A DNA stretch of 64,000 nt from Gammaproteobacteria bacterium (GCA_012960755.1 DUAT01000057.1:229909-293908), one strand, 5' to 3'; shown: positions 17,351 to 27,468, numbered from the stretch's first letter. The notes: a model not told the origin generated them from the sequence alone. Program-made: numbers and translations.

Positions 17351-18094
17351 TTGTCACCTTTGGCTAGGGTCTGGTCTTATCGACACCCAGCCAGCGGCAA
17401 ACATTATGAGGTGAGGAGCGCCGGTTCATCCCTGCGCCTGTACACCAATGGCGCCTTTCACTCCCAGTTCAGCCCTAAGCACCTCTTTACAGGCGCGGTT
17501 TGGGATCTGTTGAGTATTCCTGCGCTGCTCATTCCACAGCGTAAACGATCCAGGATCCTGATGCTGGGCGTCGGTGGTGGCACCGCAATTCACCAACTCA
17601 ACCGGTTGTTGAACCCCGCACAAATTGTCGGCATCGAACTGGACCCGGTGCACATCAAGGTGGCAAAAACCTATTTCGGATTGACCGCTACAAATATTAA
17701 GCTTATTCAAGCCGACGCTTTTACCTGGATGAAACAAAGTCGACGCAAGTTCGACGTTATCGTTGATGACCTGTTCGTTGATGCACCGGGAGACCCCGTG
17801 CGCCCCTTCAACACAAACCGGTTATGGTTGAACAAGTTGCAGTCCAGCCTGACAACTCGAGGCGTGTTGATTCAAAATCACCTGTCGCCAAAATCTGCAA
17901 AACTGTCCGCAAAATCGGCAGACTGGTTTAGTACTGCCTTGCTGTTTACCACTCCTCAGTACGAAAATGCTGTCCTGGCACTTTACCAGCAACCAGTTGA
18001 AGTTAAACCGGCACTGGCTGGTATGAAAACGTCGATTGAACAGATTGATAAAAGAGCGCTGGGGAAGCTCAAATATCGAGTGAAGCGTGTTTAA
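17351..18094 (+). CDS. Spermidine-synthase-like methyltransferase-fold protein
   Basis: A 247-residue protein with a Rossmann methyltransferase fold of the spermidine synthase type. Visible motifs are ILMLGVGGGTAIHQLNRLL (nucleotide-binding loop), VGIELDPVHIKVAKTYF (acidic residue for the ribose), and FDVIVDDLFVDAPGDP (the strand with the DD pair). No N-terminal tetramerisation domain of typical SpeE is complete, so polyamine synthesis is not assured. The TTG start at 17351 is chosen because the frame opens there right after the hydratase stop; it has no strong ribosome site and a later start is possible. Likely co-transcribed with the hydratase. Confidence 0.75.
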   Translation: MSPLARVWSYRHPASGKHYEVRSAGSSLRLYTNGAFHSQFSPKHLFTGAVWDLLSIPALLIPQRKRSRILMLGVGGGTAIHQLNRLLNPAQIVGIELDPVHIKVAKTYFGLTATNIKLIQADAFTWMKQSRRKFDVIVDDLFVDAPGDPVRPFNTNRLWLNKLQSSLTTRGVLIQNHLSPKSAKLSAKSADWFSTALLFTTPQYENAVLALYQQPVEVKPALAGMKTSIEQIDKRALGKLKYRVKRV

Positions 18095-18128
18095 TCCTGA
18101 GAACGAAAGCTCTTCAATCCAGGCAATC

Positions 18129-18320
18129 TCACACCGGCATCATAAAACTGCACATAGGTCCGGTCGCTCCACGAAGCTTTCTGTCCAGGGTCGCGAGTGG
18201 GTAGTCCAATCCCTCTGCCAACGCCACATACCAGGCATCATAGCTGGTTAGGTTTTTGCGTAGATCGCAAATCCGGTGAGCAAAGGGATTAAACGGGAAC
18301 AATTCGAAGTCCAATGCCAA
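18129..18320 (-). pseudogene. VapC-type PIN-domain toxin remnant (C-terminal part)
   Basis: Sixty-three residues matching only the second half of a VapC toxin: FNPFAHRICDLRKNLTSYDAWYV (in part), then ALAEGLDYPLATLDRKLRGA. The Asp in SYDAWYV and the Asp in ATLDRKL are two acidic PIN residues. The first half, with the other catalytic acids, is missing, and no antitoxin gene is present. Upstream in the same direction the DNA turns into a fragment of a different gene (VOC family), so a deletion appears to have joined two decayed genes. It is unlikely to be active. Confidence 0.6.
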
Positions 18321-18444
18321 CCATCAAATCAAAATCACACTCGCCCTGGGCAGTCTTTCCATCATCGAGGCTGCACAGCACCAGATGGTTGCCGCCTCTG
18401 AGTTCGAGTACTGCAAAGTCATCCCGCGCAAAGATCTCACGCAT
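18289..18444 (-). pseudogene. VOC/glyoxalase-family gene fragment
   Basis: A 51-codon frame on the minus strand opening at an ATG at 18444. It encodes FARDDFAVLELRGGNHLVLC and then ECDFDLMV, which resembles the middle of glyoxalase/bleomycin-resistance (VOC) proteins, in which FAVLELRGGTHL and FDLMVDD blocks are common. After about residue 42 the similarity stops, and the frame runs on past the point where the vapC remnant begins in another frame. Start and end of a normal VOC domain are missing. The family call rests on short motifs recalled, not on a search. Confidence 0.45.
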
Positions 18445-18509
18445 GCTTCACCTGGTTCATGGCGCATCCCTGCTGACACGCACAATAGTCATCGAATAAC
18501 ACTATTCAT

Positions 18510-21170
18510 CTAAGCCGCCAACTGACGCAATACATAGTGAAGAATCCCGCCGTGCTGGTAGTAGGCAAACTCGTTGTGGGTGTCTATTCTGATATCAGTC
18601 TTAAAGAAATAATGTGTGCTGTCCGGCCTCTTGACAGCAACTTCTACCATCCGCTGGTCTGCATTAACCGCCCTAATTGTGAATTCTTCCGCTCCGGTGA
18701 TGCCGAGTGAAGCCGCATTTTCACCCGGTTCGAACTGCAGCGGCAGAATCCCCATGCCAATCAGGTTCGAGCGATGGATGCGTTCAAACCCCGCGGCTAT
18801 CACTACTTTCACGCCCAATAGCGCCGGACCTTTTGCTGCCCAGTCCCGGGAAGAGCCGGTGCCGTATTCTTTACCGGCAATAACGATCAGTGGTACGCCT
18901 TGATCTGCGTAGCTCATGGCCGCGTCGAATATGGATTGCTTATTGCCAGATGGATAGTGCGTTGTCCAGCTTCCTTCCGTTCCAGGCGCCAACTCATTGC
19001 GCAGACGCACGTTGGCGAAGGTACCTCGCATCATCACCTCATGATTGCCACGCCTTGAACCATAGGAGTTGAAATCTGCGGGTTCGATCTGCCGGGCCTG
19101 TAAATAGACGCCCGCCGGGCTGGCCGGTTCGATATTGCCTGCCGGTGATACGTGGTCTGTAGTAATGCTGTCGCCCAGCAGCACCAGGCATCTGGCATTT
19201 TCGATGGATTGAATCCGCGGCACTTCCAGGGTGATATCCGTAAAGAAACTGGGTTGCTTCACGTAGGTCGATTCGGGCCAGTCGAAGATTGCGCTGTCGG
19301 GCACCGTCAGTTTGTTCCAGGTCTCATTACCAGAGTAGACGTCGGCATACTTTTCCCTGAAGAGAGCAGGATCGACATTGGCGTTGATGACGGCCTGAAT
19401 CTCGGCAGCCGAGGGCCAGATATCCGATAGTTTTACCGGGTTGCCTTGCCGATCATGTCCCAAGGCATCACGGCTGAGGTCTATGTTCATGTTGCCTGCG
19501 ATCGCGTAGGCCACAACCAAAGGCGGTGACGCCAGATAATTGGCTCTGACTTCAGCATGAATTCGCCCCTCGAAGTTCCTGTTTCCCGATAAGACTGAGC
19601 AGGCCAGCAAATTGCCGGACTTTATTGCAGATGAAATCTCAGCGGGCAATGGGCCGGAATTGCCAATACAGGTCGTGCAGCCGTAACCGACCAGGTAAAA
19701 ACCGAACGCCTCAAGTTCGGAAAGGAGTCCCGCCTTGTGGAGGTAATCTGTCACTGTCTTGGAGCCAGGCGCCAGGCTGGTCTTGACCCATGGTTTGGTG
19801 ACGAGGCCCAGTTCCCGCGCCTTCTTTGCGAGAAGCCCAGCGGCAACCAGAACGGCTGGATTCGACGTATTCGTACAGCTTGTAATCGCCGCTATGACGA
19901 CGGCACCGTGATCCAGGGAAAATTCCTGCCCCGGGAAAGTCGGGTCCACGCTACCGCTGCGGTTTGCCTGGTCGAGAGCAAGCGACAATTCCTTGAACTC
20001 CTGCAAAGTAGCCTCAAAAGCGACCTTCGTGTCGGTGATGGCAATACGATCCTGGGGTCGCGTTGGCCCGGCAACCGATGGCACCACATCGCCAAGGTCC
20101 AGATTAACCATCGATGAATATTCCGCATCAGGGGTCTTTTCATCGTGCCAGAGCTGCATAGCCTGCATATAGATCTGGATGAGTTCCAACTGTGAGTCTG
20201 GTCGACCGGTCAGGCGCATATAGTTAACTGTTTCGGCATCTACCGGGAATATCCCACAGGTCGCGCCATACTCCGGTGCCATATTGGCAATGGTTGCGCG
20301 ATCGGCCAGGCTGAGATGCTTTAACCCCGGTCCATGGAATTCAACGAACTTACCAACAACTCCGTGCGCCCTCAGCAATTGCGTAACGGTTAGTACCAGA
20401 TCTGTTGCTGTTGCACCTTCTTTCAATTGACCTTCAAGCTTAAAGCCGACGACCTGTGGAATGAGCATGGTGATCGGTTGCCCCAGCATAGCCGCCTCAG
20501 CTTCAATACCACCGACTCCCCAGCCAAGCACACCGAGCCCATTGATCATCGTCGTATGGGAATCGGTGCCGACCAGCGAATCGGGATAGGCAACGATTTC
20601 AGCGTCGGTTTCTTTCGTGAATACACCCCGCGCCAGATACTCAAGATTCACCTGATGCACAATGCCAGTGCCGGGCGGAACAACTTTGAAGTTGTCGAAT
20701 GCCTCCTGTCCCCAGCGCAGGAACTGATAACGTTCCAGGTTGCGTGCGACTTCCATCTCCGTGTTTTGGCTGAACGACCTGCTCGAACCGAAATGATCCA
20801 CCATGACCGAGTGATCGATGACGAGTTCTACCGGTACCTGCGGGTTAATTTTATTCACATCGCCGCCAAGGGCTGACATTGCATCCCGCATGGCAGCAAG
20901 ATCGACGATCGCGGGCACGCCGGTAAAGTCCTGTAGCAGAACCCGGGCTGGAACGAAAGCAATTTCGTGCGCAGGCTCGGCGTTCGGGTCCCAGTTTACC
21001 AGGGCATTAATGTCATCCTGGGTCACGAACCAGCGATCTTGATGGCGCAGCAAGTTTTCCAGCAGGATCTTCAGACAATATGGCAGCCGGTTTATCTCAT
21101 CCAGGCTGCCGAGGGCGGTGAATGGGTAAATCGTATATTTCTGGTTTCCAACGGTGATTTCAGTCGCCAC
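18510..21170 (-). CDS. acnA: Aconitate hydratase A
   Basis: An 886-residue TCA-cycle enzyme that isomerises citrate to isocitrate with a [4Fe-4S] cluster. Cluster cysteines are visible in AAITSCTNTSNPAVL and in GYGCTTCIGNSGPLP (two Cys). Other landmarks are GTDSHTTMINGLGVLGWGVGG, SVLSGNRNFEGRIH and the swivel domain YGSRRGNHEVMMRGTFAN and AGKEYGTGSSRDWAAKG. The frame is open to 21197, but AGGAGG at eight bases before a GTG at 21170 fixes the start there (VATEITVG). It diverges from fumC with 167 bases between, giving a shared control region for two TCA enzymes. Confidence 0.95.
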   Translation of the reverse strand: MATEITVGNQKYTIYPFTALGSLDEINRLPYCLKILLENLLRHQDRWFVTQDDINALVNWDPNAEPAHEIAFVPARVLLQDFTGVPAIVDLAAMRDAMSALGGDVNKINPQVPVELVIDHSVMVDHFGSSRSFSQNTEMEVARNLERYQFLRWGQEAFDNFKVVPPGTGIVHQVNLEYLARGVFTKETDAEIVAYPDSLVGTDSHTTMINGLGVLGWGVGGIEAEAAMLGQPITMLIPQVVGFKLEGQLKEGATATDLVLTVTQLLRAHGVVGKFVEFHGPGLKHLSLADRATIANMAPEYGATCGIFPVDAETVNYMRLTGRPDSQLELIQIYMQAMQLWHDEKTPDAEYSSMVNLDLGDVVPSVAGPTRPQDRIAITDTKVAFEATLQEFKELSLALDQANRSGSVDPTFPGQEFSLDHGAVVIAAITSCTNTSNPAVLVAAGLLAKKARELGLVTKPWVKTSLAPGSKTVTDYLHKAGLLSELEAFGFYLVGYGCTTCIGNSGPLPAEISSAIKSGNLLACSVLSGNRNFEGRIHAEVRANYLASPPLVVAYAIAGNMNIDLSRDALGHDRQGNPVKLSDIWPSAAEIQAVINANVDPALFREKYADVYSGNETWNKLTVPDSAIFDWPESTYVKQPSFFTDITLEVPRIQSIENARCLVLLGDSITTDHVSPAGNIEPASPAGVYLQARQIEPADFNSYGSRRGNHEVMMRGTFANVRLRNELAPGTEGSWTTHYPSGNKQSIFDAAMSYADQGVPLIVIAGKEYGTGSSRDWAAKGPALLGVKVVIAAGFERIHRSNLIGMGILPLQFEPGENAASLGITGAEEFTIRAVNADQRMVEVAVKRPDSTHYFFKTDIRIDTHNEFAYYQHGGILHYVLRQLAA

Positions 21171-21337
21171 GTTACAATCCTCCTGGAGGCCGTACACACT
21201 ACAATGTACAGCATGTTAACAACTTTTCTCCGTTCCTCCCTTCCCTGCCCTGACGAAAATATCTACTTAATCACAGGTTTCTTAGACGTTAGATCTAATA
21301 CAATGTGTCCTGAATCAATTTTGCTGGGTGAACAAAA

Positions 21338-22723
21338 ATGGGCCGAACACGAAGTGAAAGTGACTCGATGGGAAGAATTGATATTCCCGACGATCGACTA
21401 TGGGGCCCGCAAACCCAAAGATCTCTTCGCAATTTCAAGATTGGCGAGGAACGATTTCCCAGGGAATTGATTCGAGCACTGGGCATTGTCAAGCGTTCTG
21501 CAGCGATTGTGAACAATCAACTGGATGTCCTCAATGAAAGTAAGAAAGAACTGATTGTGAAAGCCTGCGATGAAATTATTGCGGGTAATGTTGACGACCA
21601 TTTCCCTTTGGTGGTGTGGCAAACCGGAAGTGGCACCCAAACCAATATGAATGCCAATGAAGTGATCGCCAACTGGTGTGCACATGCCAGCGGTAAACCC
21701 ATGGGCGCGATGGATCCCATTCACCCCAATGACGACTGCAACAAAAGCCAATCCTCCAACGATACCTTTCCAACTGCGATGCACATAGCCTCAGTAGAGA
21801 AAGTGACAGGGACGTTAATGCCTGCATTAGAAGCGTTGGCCGAAGTGATGGAAGAGAAAAGTGAAGCATTTAAAGACGTGATCAAGATTGGGCGCACCCA
21901 TTTAATGGACGCCACGCCATTGACTCTGGGAAACGAGTTTTCTGGCTATGCCAGCCAACTGAGACACGCCATTACTCATGTTAGAAATACTTTGCCACAT
22001 CTTTCGGAGCTTGCACTGGGGGGAACAGCCGTGGGGACAGGCCTCAATACACCTAAAGGTTATGCTGAGGAGGTGGCCAAAGAAATCGCCAGATTTACAG
22101 GGCTTGATTTTGTTTCTGCAACCAATAAATTTGAAGCGCTGGCCGCAAATGATGCCCTGGTTGCCGGTCACGCTGCACTAAAGACCCTGGCTTGCAGTTT
22201 AATGAAAATTGCCAATGATGTGCGCTGGTTGGGCAGTGGGCCGCGTTGTGGTATCGGTGAAATCAGCCTCCCGGCCAACGAACCGGGTTCCTCTATTATG
22301 CCGGGTAAAGTTAATCCCACCCAATGCGAAGCCATGACCATGGTCTGCGCGCAGGTGATCGGTAACGATACCACTATAGGTGTGGCAGGTGCTTCGGGGA
22401 ATTTTGAACTAAATGTCTTCAAACCTGTGATTATTTACAACTACCTTCAATCTCTGAAGCTGTTATCTGAAGCTTGCGATAGTTTTCGTTTGAACTGTGT
22501 TTCGGGCATAGAAGCCAATCAGAATAATATCACAGAAAATCTTAATAACTCCCTGATGCTGGTCACTGCCCTCAACACTCACATTGGCTATGACAATGCC
22601 GCCAAAATAGCCAAAAAAGCCCACGCAGAGCACACCACCCTTAAAAAAGCCGCGCTGAGTCTGGGTTTTCTGGACGCGAAACAGTTTGATGAAATCGTCG
22701 ACCCGGCCAAGATGATTGGTTAG
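21338..22723 (+). CDS. fumC: Fumarate hydratase class II
   Basis: A 461-residue enzyme that hydrates fumarate to malate without an iron-sulfur cluster. The family signature [13 protein letters not shown], the catalytic-site block [17 protein letters not shown] and [15 protein letters not shown] are all present. The N-terminus [20 protein letters not shown] aligns with FumC, which supports the ATG at 21338 although only a weak GGTGA site precedes it. Being cluster-free, FumC tolerates oxidative or low-iron conditions. It is divergent from acnA and ends 85 bases before the acyl-CoA ligase on the other strand. Confidence 0.95.
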   Translation: MGRTRSESDSMGRIDIPDDRLWGPQTQRSLRNFKIGEERFPRELIRALGIVKRSAAIVNNQLDVLNESKKELIVKACDEIIAGNVDDHFPLVVWQTGSGTQTNMNANEVIANWCAHASGKPMGAMDPIHPNDDCNKSQSSNDTFPTAMHIASVEKVTGTLMPALEALAEVMEEKSEAFKDVIKIGRTHLMDATPLTLGNEFSGYASQLRHAITHVRNTLPHLSELALGGTAVGTGLNTPKGYAEEVAKEIARFTGLDFVSATNKFEALAANDALVAGHAALKTLACSLMKIANDVRWLGSGPRCGIGEISLPANEPGSSIMPGKVNPTQCEAMTMVCAQVIGNDTTIGVAGASGNFELNVFKPVIIYNYLQSLKLLSEACDSFRLNCVSGIEANQNNITENLNNSLMLVTALNTHIGYDNAAKIAKKAHAEHTTLKKAALSLGFLDAKQFDEIVDPAKMIG

Positions 22724-22808
22724 TCGATGGCAGCGCCTCTTTTAACCCAGGCTCAACGCCTCAAAAGGGTCTCAATATTGACATTACGTTGTGCCCATTA
22801 GACTTAGG

Positions 22809-24368
22809 CTAGTTAACACTCCGTTCACTGTCTGCCCAGTAGGGCTTGCGCAATTCTGTTTTCAGAATTTTACCGGCGCCTGACAAGGGTAATGGCTCTG
22901 TTTGAAAGCTCACGGAACGAGGGCATTTGAACCCTGCGATCAGCGATTTGCAGTGAATGATAAGGGTATCTTCATCAAGGCTTGCGTCGGATTGAAGTAC
23001 TACAACAGCATGCACCTGTTCGCCCCACTTCTCATGGGGGATACCAATCACTGCACATTGATTCACTGCCTCATGTTGGTAAATGGCATTCTCAACTTCC
23101 GCGGAATAGACATTCTCACCACCCGAGATGATCATATCCTTGACCCGGTCAACGATAAACAGGAACCCGTCCTCGTCCAGGTAGCCACCATCTCCTGTGT
23201 GCAGCCAACCGTCAACGATGGCCTTGGCTGTCTGTTCCGGCATATTGCGGTAACCCAGCATGACATTTGGACCTTTGAGACAAATCTCGCCCACCACACC
23301 CGGATCAAGGACCTGACCATCATCGTCCATGATGCACAGGTCAATTCCCGGTAGCGCCTGGCCTGCTGACTTCATCTTGCCGACCAAGGGTCCCTCGAAC
23401 GTATGCCTTTCCGGCGACAGGGAAGTCACTGCCGGTGCCGCTTCGGTTTGACCATAGACCTGAAAGAAGCGGGTAGCAGGCATCTCTTCCATTGCCTTTT
23501 TGATCACAGACTCAGGCATCGGCGATGCCCCATAATAGACGCCCTGCAAACTACCCAGCTCATAGTTCCTGATCTCGGGATGGTTGACCAGCATGTTCAC
23601 CATGGTCGGAACAATCAACACCCGCTGGATTTTATAGTCCTGAATAGCCTGCATCGTGGACACCGGCTCAAACCCGGGCAGAAAGTAATTTGACCCACCC
23701 ATTGAAGCGGATATCAGACAGGTAAACGCATCGGCAATATGAAACATGGGTGCGACATGCAGGACCCTGTCGGCCGCTTTGAATTCAAGCACCCCGACGG
23801 ACTGTAACGCATTGGCCCCAAAATTATTGTGACTCAACATCACACCTTTGGACCTTCCCGTGGTACCGCCGGTATAAAACAACCCTGCGACGTCGTTCCC
23901 CTGGCGATGAGCATCAGCGACAGGTACAGCTCGTATAATCTCGGCGTAGGGAATGTATCCTTTGGGTGTTTCACCATCATCAATAAAGACAAACTGCTCA
24001 ACGTGTTCCAATTCGTCCTTTATCTGCTCCACCAGGGATACATAATTGCTATCGACAAAGAGCACCCGGGCTTCTGAGTCGTTCAACCAATAAACCACCT
24101 CGGGACCAGCAAGACGAGTATTAATGGGCTGAAACACACCCCCTGCCCAGGGTACTGCGAACATAAATTCCAGATAGCGGTCGCTGTTCAGCGCCAGGAT
24201 GGCAGCACAGTCATCCTGATTAAACCCCAATTGCCGCAAGCCACCGGCGAAACGTGCGACTCGTTGTACAAACTGGTGCCAGGTATGCCTGCGCTCCCCA
24301 TCTACGGTGGCGAGACCATTACGGTTTGTTTGTGCAGCACGACGGATAAGTTGAGTCATTGAAAACAT
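22809..24368 (-). CDS. Acyl-CoA synthetase / AMP-dependent ligase
   Basis: A 519-residue ANL-superfamily enzyme that activates a carboxylic acid with ATP and CoA. Visible motifs: the P-loop-like AGLFYTGGTTGRSKGVMLSH, the FQVYGQTEAAP block, LHTGDGGYLDEDGFLFIVDR with the adenylate Asp, IISGGENVYSAEVE in the hinge, and the C-terminal catalytic Lys in SGAGKILKTELRKPY. Substrate chain length is not obvious; the set resembles long- or medium-chain fatty acid ligases. An alternative start at the third residue (MTQLIRR) is possible. It probably feeds acyl-CoA into the dehydrogenase and hydratase reactions encoded elsewhere in the window. Confidence 0.9.
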   Translation of the reverse strand: MFSMTQLIRRAAQTNRNGLATVDGERRHTWHQFVQRVARFAGGLRQLGFNQDDCAAILALNSDRYLEFMFAVPWAGGVFQPINTRLAGPEVVYWLNDSEARVLFVDSNYVSLVEQIKDELEHVEQFVFIDDGETPKGYIPYAEIIRAVPVADAHRQGNDVAGLFYTGGTTGRSKGVMLSHNNFGANALQSVGVLEFKAADRVLHVAPMFHIADAFTCLISASMGGSNYFLPGFEPVSTMQAIQDYKIQRVLIVPTMVNMLVNHPEIRNYELGSLQGVYYGASPMPESVIKKAMEEMPATRFFQVYGQTEAAPAVTSLSPERHTFEGPLVGKMKSAGQALPGIDLCIMDDDGQVLDPGVVGEICLKGPNVMLGYRNMPEQTAKAIVDGWLHTGDGGYLDEDGFLFIVDRVKDMIISGGENVYSAEVENAIYQHEAVNQCAVIGIPHEKWGEQVHAVVVLQSDASLDEDTLIIHCKSLIAGFKCPRSVSFQTEPLPLSGAGKILKTELRKPYWADSERSVN

Positions 24369-24472
24369 AGCGAGCCCCGGTTCTTTAATACGCCAATATT
24401 CAGGATTATGAATCGGATTTCAAGGCATGAATGCATTGTTGTTAGTCAAATTCTGTACAGGATACAAACACG

Positions 24473-24632
24473 AGCAGGCTGCTGATAAAATCCCTGTTAG
24501 ATACAAGGCAAGGCGAAAATTGCTGAAAGAGCGGAGTTTACACGCCAGTAAATGAGCATCTTGATCGGACTCGCGCACGAAGCAATTTTCAACACCGAAT
24601 TGTGCTAACAGGAGCTTTTTCAGTAGCCTGCT
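24473..24632. mobile_element. MITE-like element with 32-bp imperfect terminal inverted repeats
   Basis: About 160 bases bounded by AGCAGGCTGCTGATAAAATC and its partner, whose reverse complement begins AGCAGGCTACTGAAAAAGCT; both then run into CTGTTAG. About 27 of 32 positions agree. No coding potential is seen inside. The right end (AGCCTGCTAG on the plus strand) overlaps the end of the MFS gene and supplies its TAG stop. A partial copy lies at 38280. No target-site duplication is evident. The type (transposon-derived or REP-like) is inferred. Confidence 0.7.
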
Positions 24633-25929
24633 AGTACTCATGCGCCATTTCCGGTTGTCGTATTAGCACGGCGCAAACCAGCAGAATTACCAGGGCACCC
24701 AGACAAACCTTGACGGATGCATCGTAGCTACCCATCGTATCTAACCCTAAACTAAAAGCTGCTGGCCCTACAGCACTGGCAAACACCGTGAACGACGTGT
24801 TCATCCCTGAAATAGCACCCAGATTCAAGGCACCATAAAAACGAATAAACGCCAGGTTTGAAATGACCCCCCATAACCCACCTCCTGAACCAAATCCGAA
24901 CGCCAGAAGCCAGAAACCCCAGGATTTCTCCAGGTTCAGCAATCCCCAGGCACCAATGATAAAGAACATCAGCATCGCAATCAGGAAGGGTTTGAGATGT
25001 TGTTTGTCTACCGCCCAACTCGCCACCAGGTTGGTCACCGTCGAAAACACTGCTGAGGGGAAAAAATAACCAAAGGCCTCCTCTTTGCTCCTGCCAGCAG
25101 CGGAAAAAATTGACACCACATGAAACGTGAGTGCGGTGCCAAACAACGCATGCATTCCCAGGCTGCAACTGTAAATCCAGAACACCGGATCCAGTCGAGC
25201 CTGTTCCAGGGTCTTACTCACCGCTTCAATCGGTTTGTCTGTATGACCCAGTTCGGATAACTGGCCTCCATCCGGTTGCAGTCCCACAGATTCCGGGTTG
25301 TCGCGAATAAACACCAGCGCCAGCAAGGAAAAGCCAATACCCACTATCGCTGCCATCGCCCACAGGGCACCACGCCAATCCAACGTCAGTATCAACCAGG
25401 AAATCAATAGAGGGGCAACAGAGAACCCAAATGAAACGAATACCCCACGAATGCCTGAAACCAGACCACGACGCCTGACGAACCAGTGCAGCAACACGTT
25501 CCTTGAGCAGCTGGTCAGGACGCCCTGTCCAAAAAATCTGACGCCAAAATATCCAACCAGTATCAGGGCAAAAGCACCACCACCGAGCATCTGCGAGAGC
25601 TGATCGGTGACACTGATAAAGAACACCATTATACCAAGCACCAGGCTGGAAACCGTGATCATAAAGCGTCCGCCGTATCGATCGTACCAGCGGCCAGCCG
25701 TTGTCAGGAACAGGGAGGAGCCAACAGTTCCACAAAGGTAGGCAATCGAAAGCTCGGTTCGCGTTAAGCCCAGGGCCTCAATAAAATGGTCGGTAAATAC
25801 CGCCATACCCATGGTCTGGCCAGGAATACTCAGCAAGAATCCCAGGGTACTGAAAAACCAGATCACCCAACCATAGTAGAAAGGCGCCTTACCCGGGTCG
25901 AAAGGCCATTGAGGAGAAATGACCCGCAT
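24631..25929 (-). CDS. MFS transporter (OFA-like)
   Basis: A 432-residue major facilitator protein with about 12 hydrophobic segments, beginning FYYGWVIWFFSTLGFLLSIPG, a layout common in monocarboxylate/oxalate-formate type MFS members. The loop after TM2 carries GRWYDRYGGRF, the usual D-R-x-G-R-like motif. Its ATG overlaps the TGA of the upstream sulfatase by one base (TGATG), so it is translated with it and probably carries the sulfatase substrate or product. Oddly, the stop TAG lies in the end of a MITE-like element, so the C-terminus IRQPEMAHEY may have been trimmed or set by insertion. Confidence 0.85.
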   Translation of the reverse strand: MRVISPQWPFDPGKAPFYYGWVIWFFSTLGFLLSIPGQTMGMAVFTDHFIEALGLTRTELSIAYLCGTVGSSLFLTTAGRWYDRYGGRFMITVSSLVLGIMVFFISVTDQLSQMLGGGAFALILVGYFGVRFFGQGVLTSCSRNVLLHWFVRRRGLVSGIRGVFVSFGFSVAPLLISWLILTLDWRGALWAMAAIVGIGFSLLALVFIRDNPESVGLQPDGGQLSELGHTDKPIEAVSKTLEQARLDPVFWIYSCSLGMHALFGTALTFHVVSIFSAAGRSKEEAFGYFFPSAVFSTVTNLVASWAVDKQHLKPFLIAMLMFFIIGAWGLLNLEKSWGFWLLAFGFGSGGGLWGVISNLAFIRFYGALNLGAISGMNTSFTVFASAVGPAAFSLGLDTMGSYDASVKVCLGALVILLVCAVLIRQPEMAHEY

Positions 25930-27410
25930 CAGGTTATTGACAAATCGCTGGCGTGCTTTTCTTCCAGGGCATCGGCAAACGCGCCACGATCTGTATCACG
26001 CAATCGCACCAGATAGTCCGCCAGCTGACCCCGGATATGGTAGGGTCCGCCTTCTGCAATCACATTTTGTAACGGGTCCCGACCACGGGCAGCATCCTGG
26101 ATCATTTCACCATGCCAGTTACCCAGGATCGAAAGCCCCTTGTCACGAAGGGTCGTATTTTCTTCCGCTATGTTAGTCGTTTCAAAGGGGTCATTGGCCA
26201 GATCAAACAGCATCACGTCGTCGAACAAATGGTAACCATCGTGCAACGTCTGGATGCAAATATAATCTTCCCAACGGGCAGCTCTCTGGCAAGTCCAGGC
26301 ACCCTGGGACACAACCAGATGTTCCCTGCCTTCGTCCCGCCCTTCTTTTAACGCTGCCATAAAACTGACCCCGTCCCATGAAGATGGGACTTTCACAGCC
26401 AGTAACTCAAGGATGGTTGCCGTTACATCTATCTGGTAATGCATCGCATCAAACTGGCAACCCGCGTGAACATCAGTGAGCCCCGGCCACTTCAGAATCA
26501 ATGGAATTCGAGTGGTCGCCTGGTCAGCTGTCTGGTGGTCGCCGTAAATGTTCAATTCGCCCAGGGTCTCACCATGGTCTGATGACAGCATGACGACCGC
26601 GTCGTCCAATACACCCAGGTCGGCAAGCTGGTTCAGGATTCTGCCGACGTAGTCGTCAGCTACCAACACGCCAGTGTCGTAGCCGTCGAACATTTTACGA
26701 ACAGCCAACATATCCGGCGCCTCTTGGGGTTGCCTGGGGAACTGCGTGAGCATTTCAGGTTTCGGCGCAAAACCGTTACATTCCCGTGCGGAATGAGGTC
26801 CACCGTTGTTCCAGTGATGGCTTCTAACCTCTTCCGTCAACCAGGCGGGTAGTTCATCACCGGTAAATGGTTCCCCGTAGCTGACATCAGCCCGATAAGG
26901 TGTGTGGGGATCCCACATATGAACATGAAGGAACCAGTTATCATTCTGGCCATTTCGGGTTAACCAATCCGACGCAATTGCATTGACCTCATCCGCCGTT
27001 TCGAGACCATACTTGCCGACGTTATAAGTTTCATCGAACCCGGCATACCAGTGAAAGGCGGAGTGTCGCTGGGCAAACGAACTGATGCTCACGGTTTTTA
27101 GCCCTGCGCGTTTCAGCCGGGAAGGGAAGCTGTCAATCTGCAACCGGCTCCAGAATTGTCGATCAGGCCCTCCAATCACCGGGTCTGCGTCTGTGCCACC
27201 GTGATTCACGACACCGTTATGGATACCGAACCTGCCCGTTAAGAGCGCAGACCGGCTCGGCAGGCACGGTGAGTCCGAGGCATGAACGTTGTTGAACTGC
27301 AGAGCCTGGCGAGCCAGTGCATCAATATTCGGTGAGGTATTTCTGTGATACCCATAACAACCAAGGTGATCAGGTCTCAAGGTGTCAATATCGATATATA
27401 AGATACGCAT
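25929..27410 (-). CDS. Sulfatase (formylglycine type)
   Basis: A sulfatase of about 493 residues. The N-terminal metal site is YIDIDTLRPDHLGCYGY and the formylglycine motif C-x-P-x-R is CLPSR in SDSPCLPSRSALLTGR. A later VVMLSSDHGETLGE holds the second metal-binding Asp-His. No signal peptide, so it acts in the cytoplasm, and the Cys must be converted by a maturase encoded elsewhere. I place the start at 27410 (MRILYIDID) rather than the ATG at 27422, on family length. It is translationally joined to the MFS transporter, which suggests uptake then desulfation of one substrate. Phosphodiesterase-like activity is possible. Confidence 0.85.
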   Translation of the reverse strand: MRILYIDIDTLRPDHLGCYGYHRNTSPNIDALARQALQFNNVHASDSPCLPSRSALLTGRFGIHNGVVNHGGTDADPVIGGPDRQFWSRLQIDSFPSRLKRAGLKTVSISSFAQRHSAFHWYAGFDETYNVGKYGLETADEVNAIASDWLTRNGQNDNWFLHVHMWDPHTPYRADVSYGEPFTGDELPAWLTEEVRSHHWNNGGPHSARECNGFAPKPEMLTQFPRQPQEAPDMLAVRKMFDGYDTGVLVADDYVGRILNQLADLGVLDDAVVMLSSDHGETLGELNIYGDHQTADQATTRIPLILKWPGLTDVHAGCQFDAMHYQIDVTATILELLAVKVPSSWDGVSFMAALKEGRDEGREHLVVSQGAWTCQRAARWEDYICIQTLHDGYHLFDDVMLFDLANDPFETTNIAEENTTLRDKGLSILGNWHGEMIQDAARGRDPLQNVIAEGGPYHIRGQLADYLVRLRDTDRGAFADALEEKHASDLSIT

Positions 27411-27468
27411 GATTTTTCCCATGAGTGGTTGTAACGGTGAGTGGTCTGAGACAAGAGTTGCGACATGG

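Noticed and set aside
18314..18499. A 61-codon plus-strand frame
   Set aside because: It is antisense to the VOC remnant, Ser/Arg-rich and unlike any family.
21171..21197. Nine-residue N-terminal extension of AcnA
   Set aside because: AGGAGG lies just before the GTG at 21170, which makes that the likely start.
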